From contig NZ_JAGJDY010000009.1 of NCBI RefSeq assembly GCF_018100795.1, positions 1-64,000 of the forward strand: a stretch of DNA of 64,000 bases, written 5' to 3'. Position numbers and translations under genes: made by a program. Below are positions 60,514-64,000 of the stretch, in pieces (within the stretch, counting starts at the first letter, position 1; every line of letters begins with the position of its first letter). The DNA comes from Alteromonas sp. MMG017. Its GTDB lineage: Bacteria > Pseudomonadota > Gammaproteobacteria > Enterobacterales > Alteromonadaceae. Below the pieces are notes generated by a model that was given only the letters and a program-made list of their open reading frames with translations, had not been told where the DNA came from and ran no database searches.

Positions 60514-62511
60514 ATGGAGCGCACAGTGACCGAAGTTATCCGGGTTTTACTGATTGAAGATGACGAAGATGATTATTTCCTAACATCGGATTATTTACTT
60601 CAATGTGAAGAACCCCGTTTCCAGCTTACCTGGGTAACCAACAGTGCTGACGCCATAGACGCGTTACAGCGTCGAAATTTCGACTTGTGCTTACTCGATT
60701 ATTTGCTAGGTGCTGAAAATGCAGTAGATGTGTTGGAAGTACTAAAATCGAATCAGTTCAACCTTCCTGTTGTTATTCTAACTGGTCAGTCAGACTCTCA
60801 AGTTGACGAATTGGTAATGCGAGCAGGTGCAGCCGATTACCTACAAAAAACAGAAATTGAGTCGCCACGTTTCATGCGAACCATTCGTTACGCCATGGTT
60901 CGACGAGAGATAGAAAACGAACGATTAGAAAGACATAAAGTTGAACAGCAAAATAAAGCGAAAGATAAGTTTTTGGCCCACTTAGGTCACGAACTTCGCA
61001 CCCCGCTTACGTCTATTCTAGGTTATACAGAACTACTATTAGACGACAAAGGTAATGATCCTCTCGCGCAAGAGCTTTCTATTATTCATTCCAACGGAAA
61101 ACATTTACTAAGCCTGTTAAATGATTTGTTGGACATGTCTCGCATTATGGCAGACAAACTTGAGCTTAATATCAAAGAGGTACATTTAAGCCCTTTCCTC
61201 ACTGATATTCACTCATTGATGCGATTGGCCGCCAAAGATAAAGATCTTATTTTCGACGTTATTGCAGAAACCAAGATTCCAGAAGTGGTTAAAACTGACC
61301 CTACCCGTTTGCGCCAGGTGTTAATCAACTTAGTCAGCAATGCCGTAAAATTTACCGATACCGGAAAAATTACCGTCACAGTAGAGATTCGTCCACCCGC
61401 GCCTGGCAAAACGAATGAGCGATTACACTTTATTGTTGAAGATACTGGTATTGGCATGCCACCAGATAAGCTAGATAAAATTTTTCAACCTTTCGAACAA
61501 ATCGAAGATATTATGCGCGCGAACCATGGCGGAGCTGGATTAGGTTTAGCGATAAGCCGTGAGCTTGTCACTAAGCTAGGTGGTAGCATTAGTGTTGATT
61601 CCGTGTTTGGCAAAGGCAGTCGATTTTCATTTTCCATCGACCCTGGTGATATTAGTGAGCAAAGTCGCGCTCATCTTACGCTTAAGCCACCTAGCAAAAC
61701 AGAATCGAACAATTTGGATTTACAAGTCACCGGCAAAGTACTAATTGTTGATGATATCCGCGAGATTCGCCGTTTAACTGGTCATTTAGTCAGTCAATGT
61801 CACGCTACTGTAGCTTATGCTGAAAACGGGGTTAAAGCGTTAGAGGCAGTACTACAAGCCGAAGAAGATAACGACCCTTTTCATTTAGTTTTGATGGATA
61901 TTCATATGCCTGTAATGAATGGCATTGAAGCGCTTCATGCAATTAGGCGACACAAGAGCAACGTACCTGTTGTGGCCGTCACAGCCGCTAGCCGTAAAGG
62001 ATTAAAACAGTCTTTAATGGATGACGGATTTAATAATGTTATTGGTAAACCTATTGAGCGAGCAGCGCTTACTGAAGTGCTCGACCAATATTTGGTGCGC
62101 TCTCAAGGACCAGCCGTGTCGAAAATAGAAACCGTTAAAACAGTCACCCAATGCACTCAACCTCAACCAACCTCAAAGAAAGTATTAGTAATAGAAGACG
62201 ATGAGGATGCGGCTGAGTTATTGCAATTATTTTTGGTTCATCAAGGGCATGATGTTATTACGGCAAATACGGGCGCGGATGCTATCGAGCGTATGAACGA
62301 AGTAGTATTTGACCATGTATTGATGGATTTAACGCTTCCTGATTACCATGGATATGACCTAGCCGCCGAGTTGAATCAAATTCAACCCAAAGCGAAACTG
62401 GTTATTGTGAGTGGCAACGAGCCGGATAAAGATACTATGAAGCATTTAGGCGTGAGTCAGTCACTTCTAAAGCCTGTTAGTAAAGAAGATTTAATTAGTG
62501 TGGTGTCTTAA
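60514..62511 (+). CDS. Soluble hybrid histidine kinase with three receiver domains
   Basis: A 665-residue protein laid out receiver 1 (Asp62 in CLLDYLLG), coiled coil, HisKA (His159 in LGHELRTPLTSIL), HATPase (LINLVSNAVKFTD; DTGIGMP; GGAGLGLAISREL), receiver 2 (Asp462 in VLMDIHMPVMNG) and receiver 3 (Asp605 in VLMDLTLPDYHG). No membrane helix, so it should be switched through its N-terminal receiver by upstream phosphodonors. There is no Hpt domain in it, which makes the small DHp-like protein at 58181 a possible relay partner. Gap of 147 bases after the Rcp1-like gene. Confidence 0.94.
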   Translation: MERTVTEVIRVLLIEDDEDDYFLTSDYLLQCEEPRFQLTWVTNSADAIDALQRRNFDLCLLDYLLGAENAVDVLEVLKSNQFNLPVVILTGQSDSQVDELVMRAGAADYLQKTEIESPRFMRTIRYAMVRREIENERLERHKVEQQNKAKDKFLAHLGHELRTPLTSILGYTELLLDDKGNDPLAQELSIIHSNGKHLLSLLNDLLDMSRIMADKLELNIKEVHLSPFLTDIHSLMRLAAKDKDLIFDVIAETKIPEVVKTDPTRLRQVLINLVSNAVKFTDTGKITVTVEIRPPAPGKTNERLHFIVEDTGIGMPPDKLDKIFQPFEQIEDIMRANHGGAGLGLAISRELVTKLGGSISVDSVFGKGSRFSFSIDPGDISEQSRAHLTLKPPSKTESNNLDLQVTGKVLIVDDIREIRRLTGHLVSQCHATVAYAENGVKALEAVLQAEEDNDPFHLVLMDIHMPVMNGIEALHAIRRHKSNVPVVAVTAASRKGLKQSLMDDGFNNVIGKPIERAALTEVLDQYLVRSQGPAVSKIETVKTVTQCTQPQPTSKKVLVIEDDEDAAELLQLFLVHQGHDVITANTGADAIERMNEVVFDHVLMDLTLPDYHGYDLAAELNQIQPKAKLVIVSGNEPDKDTMKHLGVSQSLLKPVSKEDLISVVS

Positions 62512-62532
62512 AAAAACACATCACATGAATCA

Positions 62533-62558
62533 GTTAGCTACTACAAGTAGCTAACTTT
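62533..62558 (+). terminator. Stem-loop after the phosphorelay cluster
   Basis: GTTAGCTACT-ACA-AGTAGCTAAC is a 10-bp perfect stem followed by TTTCCCT. Placed 20 bases after the hybrid kinase stop; weak T-tract, likely terminator. Confidence 0.7.
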
Positions 62559-62710
62559 CCCTCCGCGTTATTTGTTAGATGCTCACCGATTACGAAATTA
62601 TTACACGGCCTACCTTGCAACTCTTACGTTAAATTCAACTTAAGAATAACCCTTAAAACTCACCAAGAAATAAAAGACATATAAAACAAGAGCTTAAATA
62701 TTTTTCCATG

Positions 62711-62727
62711 TTGGTATAAGCGTTGCA
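62711..62727 (+). promoter_or_regulatory. Possible sigma-54 promoter of the YqjD-like operon
   Basis: TTGGTATAAGCGTTGCA: GG and GC are 10 bases apart, TTGG and TTGCA match, but the -24 element has TAT in place of CAC. Predicted start at about 62738, 29 bases before the ATG at 62767. Confidence 0.4.
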
Positions 62728-62766
62728 ACTCTCTATGTGCAATCTAGCAAACTTAAGGAGAGTACT

Positions 62767-63084
62767 ATGGCAACACAAACTACTACGCCAAAAACAGCGA
62801 AAGTGAATAGCGTAACCGAGCCTAGTCACCCAGTCACGGATCAGTTAAAAGAAACACTTCATTCGTCAGTTGATAAACTGGCTGATAGTGCGGCCGTAGC
62901 TGAGGACAACATTCGTAACACGGCAAGCCGTTCTGCGGACAATATGTCTGAACGAAAACGTTTAGCTGAGCAAAAATGGCAAGCCTCTGGTGTACGTAAG
63001 TATGCTATCGAGAACCCATTAGCAACTGCTGGTATGGCCTTCGCAGCAGGTATGTTAGTTACTTCACTATTTCGCAAGAAATAA
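62767..63084 (+). CDS. YqjD/ElaB-like (DUF883) membrane-anchored protein
   Basis: A 105-residue protein with a long helical charged region (LKETLHSSVDKLADSAAVAEDN...MSERKRLAEQKW) and a C-terminal membrane anchor ENPLATAGMAFAAGMLVTSLFRKK, the layout of YqjD/ElaB proteins, which tether ribosomes to the membrane in stationary phase. Start ATG 62767 with AAGGAGAG upstream. It heads a three-gene set like E. coli yqjD-yqjE-yqjK. Confidence 0.88.
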   Translation: MATQTTTPKTAKVNSVTEPSHPVTDQLKETLHSSVDKLADSAAVAEDNIRNTASRSADNMSERKRLAEQKWQASGVRKYAIENPLATAGMAFAAGMLVTSLFRKK

Positions 63085-63087
63085 AGC

Positions 63088-63600
63088 ATGCAGCCTTTAC
63101 CAGATTTTCGTAGTGCCACATACACGCTGAGCAGCGAAAATCCGTTTCGTCTGACTTCTCCGAGAAGTCAGGCGACATTTCGCATTCACCAGCAACGTAT
63201 AAACGGCGCTTCATCCGAGTCGTCTAACGACATTCCCCCAGACATTGCTTTTGAAGAGGCGCTTTCTTCTTTTAAAGCGCTTTTCACGCAGAAAAAATAT
63301 CAAGGTTATGCCTTAATCGACTTGGTTAACGCTGAACTTCAACTCATTACCAAATCTATTTTTGTCAGCATATTTGGCGCACTTACCGCATTTGCGTTAG
63401 GAGGTTTTTGCTGGATTTTGCTCAATTCATGTATTGGGTTAGCGATGCACCATGCTGGCATGCCGGCATTACTTATTATGGTTATATTGTTACTGGTTAA
63501 CAGTGTATTGAGTGTTATCGCATTTATGCATGCGCAAAGTGCATTCCGCTTTATCAATATAAAGCGGCTTAGTACGTTAATGCAGTCTTTAACCAAATAG
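63088..63600 (+). CDS. YqjE-like two-helix membrane protein (holin superfamily III type)
   Basis: A 170-residue protein. After a disordered N-terminus (1-65) comes YALIDLVNAELQLITKSIFVS, then two helices (FGALTAFALGGFCWILLNSCI; ALLIMVILLLVNSVLSVIAF), as in YqjE/phage-holin-superfamily III proteins. The N-terminal extension (SATYTLSSENPFRLTSPRSQ) is longer than in E. coli. Starts three bases after the DUF883 stop, so they are co-translated. A phage origin is not implied. Confidence 0.78.
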   Translation: MQPLPDFRSATYTLSSENPFRLTSPRSQATFRIHQQRINGASSESSNDIPPDIAFEEALSSFKALFTQKKYQGYALIDLVNAELQLITKSIFVSIFGALTAFALGGFCWILLNSCIGLAMHHAGMPALLIMVILLLVNSVLSVIAFMHAQSAFRFINIKRLSTLMQSLTK

Positions 63601-63656
63601 CAGCAAACTAATTACGGGATTGCCGTCCGTCTGTGTAAAACTAAGGAGCACTTATC

Positions 63657-63914
63657 ATGAATATTTTTCTGAAAAAGAACTTGGAGGACATTAGGCAGTG
63701 CCAGCATAATTACCTAGCCCAAAAACATCACGCTGAAGAATCACTTGAAGAGGCAAAGCGAGACTGTCGACTGCTAATGGGCAAACCTGAAGTATTATTG
63801 GGTATTGTTGCTGCAGGGGCTTACAAGGGCATAAAAACTGACGCCCCCAAGAGCAAAAGAAATCAAGCTATTATGACCTTTGTGCGCACCACCGCACTTT
63901 CGTTCCTAAAATAA
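63657..63914 (+). CDS. YqjK-like small protein
   Basis: An 85-residue protein with a charged N-terminal helix (LEDIRQCQHNYLAQKHHAEESLEEAKRDCR) and a short hydrophobic segment (PEVLLGIVAAGAYKGIK). By position (third after DUF883 and YqjE-like genes), it is the counterpart of YqjK, although sequence resemblance is weak. Shine-Dalgarno AAGGAGCAC. Probably membrane-associated and expressed with the operon. Confidence 0.65.
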   Translation: MNIFLKKNLEDIRQCQHNYLAQKHHAEESLEEAKRDCRLLMGKPEVLLGIVAAGAYKGIKTDAPKSKRNQAIMTFVRTTALSFLK

Positions 63915-63944
63915 TAGTCACTACAATTAATACTAGGAATTACC

Positions 63945-64000
63945 ATGCGCCTACCAACAAAAATGAAAATAGCGGCTTTAGCATGCAGTTTATTTGTTAC
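63945..64000 (+). CDS. Start of an exported protein gene, cut by the window edge
   Basis: The frame from ATG 63945 begins MRLPTKMKIAALACSLFV, which looks like a signal peptide, with TAGGAAT as Shine-Dalgarno. Only 18 codons are visible, so identity is unknown. It follows the YqjK-like gene by 30 bases and probably belongs to the same operon. Confidence 0.6.
   Translation, partial: MRLPTKMKIAALACSLFV

Noticed and set aside
63088-63600. Holin-like protein as evidence of a prophage
   Set aside because: No other phage genes; context and helices match YqjE in a yqjD-yqjE-yqjK-type operon.

Overview
This window looks like a chromosomal segment of a marine gammaproteobacterium in the Alteromonadaceae, most likely Alteromonas or a close relative. 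That assignment rests on protein character and synteny: recC-recB-recD with a dimeric dUTPase, HdfR next to MaoP, YceH/DUF2789/DUF2750, a DUF5117-type metalloprotease, and a YqjD/YqjE/YqjK-like trio. No database search was possible. No rRNA, tRNA or CRISPR array was seen.

Region 1 (1-9.5 kb) is a gene-cassette array of a chromosomal integron. Small, mostly promoterless plus-strand genes are separated by attC sites with recognisable R''/R' boxes. No integrase is in the window, and the array probably continues to the left. Cassette products include a small tyrosine phosphatase-like protein, a P-loop kinase-like protein, a zinc-ribbon protein, a ClpP-fold lipoprotein and several small membrane or hypothetical proteins. 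The array is decaying: an IS30-family transposase relic, a Y1 (REP-type) transposase relic, two genes broken by in-frame TAA codons (a membrane protein and a VIT-family transporter), a shared 45-50 bp insert in two attC sites, and an AT-rich minus-strand pair (ArsR regulator plus NAD-dependent epimerase) between the two transposase relics.

Region 2 (9.5-17.2 kb) holds small lipoproteins, a truncated SDR gene, a periplasmic twin-CX10C protein, and the most notable locus: a split borosin RiPP operon at 13095-16988. It encodes an OphMA/SonM-type alpha-N-methyltransferase, a 69-residue precursor ending in a short core, and a TPR hybrid histidine kinase. A strong terminator closes it.

Region 3 (17.2-30.4 kb) carries a zinc metalloprotease, a cytoplasmic aminotransferase, a saccharopine dehydrogenase-like oxidoreductase, a Rho_N-type small protein, a Tat-exported lipoprotein aminotransferase, and a 1470-residue multi-spanning sensor protein of unknown function.

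Region 4 (30.5-49.2 kb) contains recCBD translated with ATGA overlaps, dUTPase, an acyl-CoA ligase, a propeller-GGDEF-EAL protein and an RNase J-like enzyme. Between recC and the dUTPase gene lies a candidate RpoN-dependent small RNA with its own terminator and an upstream palindrome.

Region 5 (49.3-64 kb) has yceH, DUF2789, DUF2750, an HdfR-like regulator, an uncalled 55-aa gene and maoP. A SqrR/BigR-like persulfide-type sensor is divergent from a rhodanese. A five-gene phosphorelay cluster follows: RpoN-dependent response regulator, stand-alone DHp-like protein, CHASE3-type kinase, Rcp1-like receiver and a triple-receiver hybrid kinase. A YqjD/E/K-like envelope-stress operon with a possible RpoN promoter ends the window.
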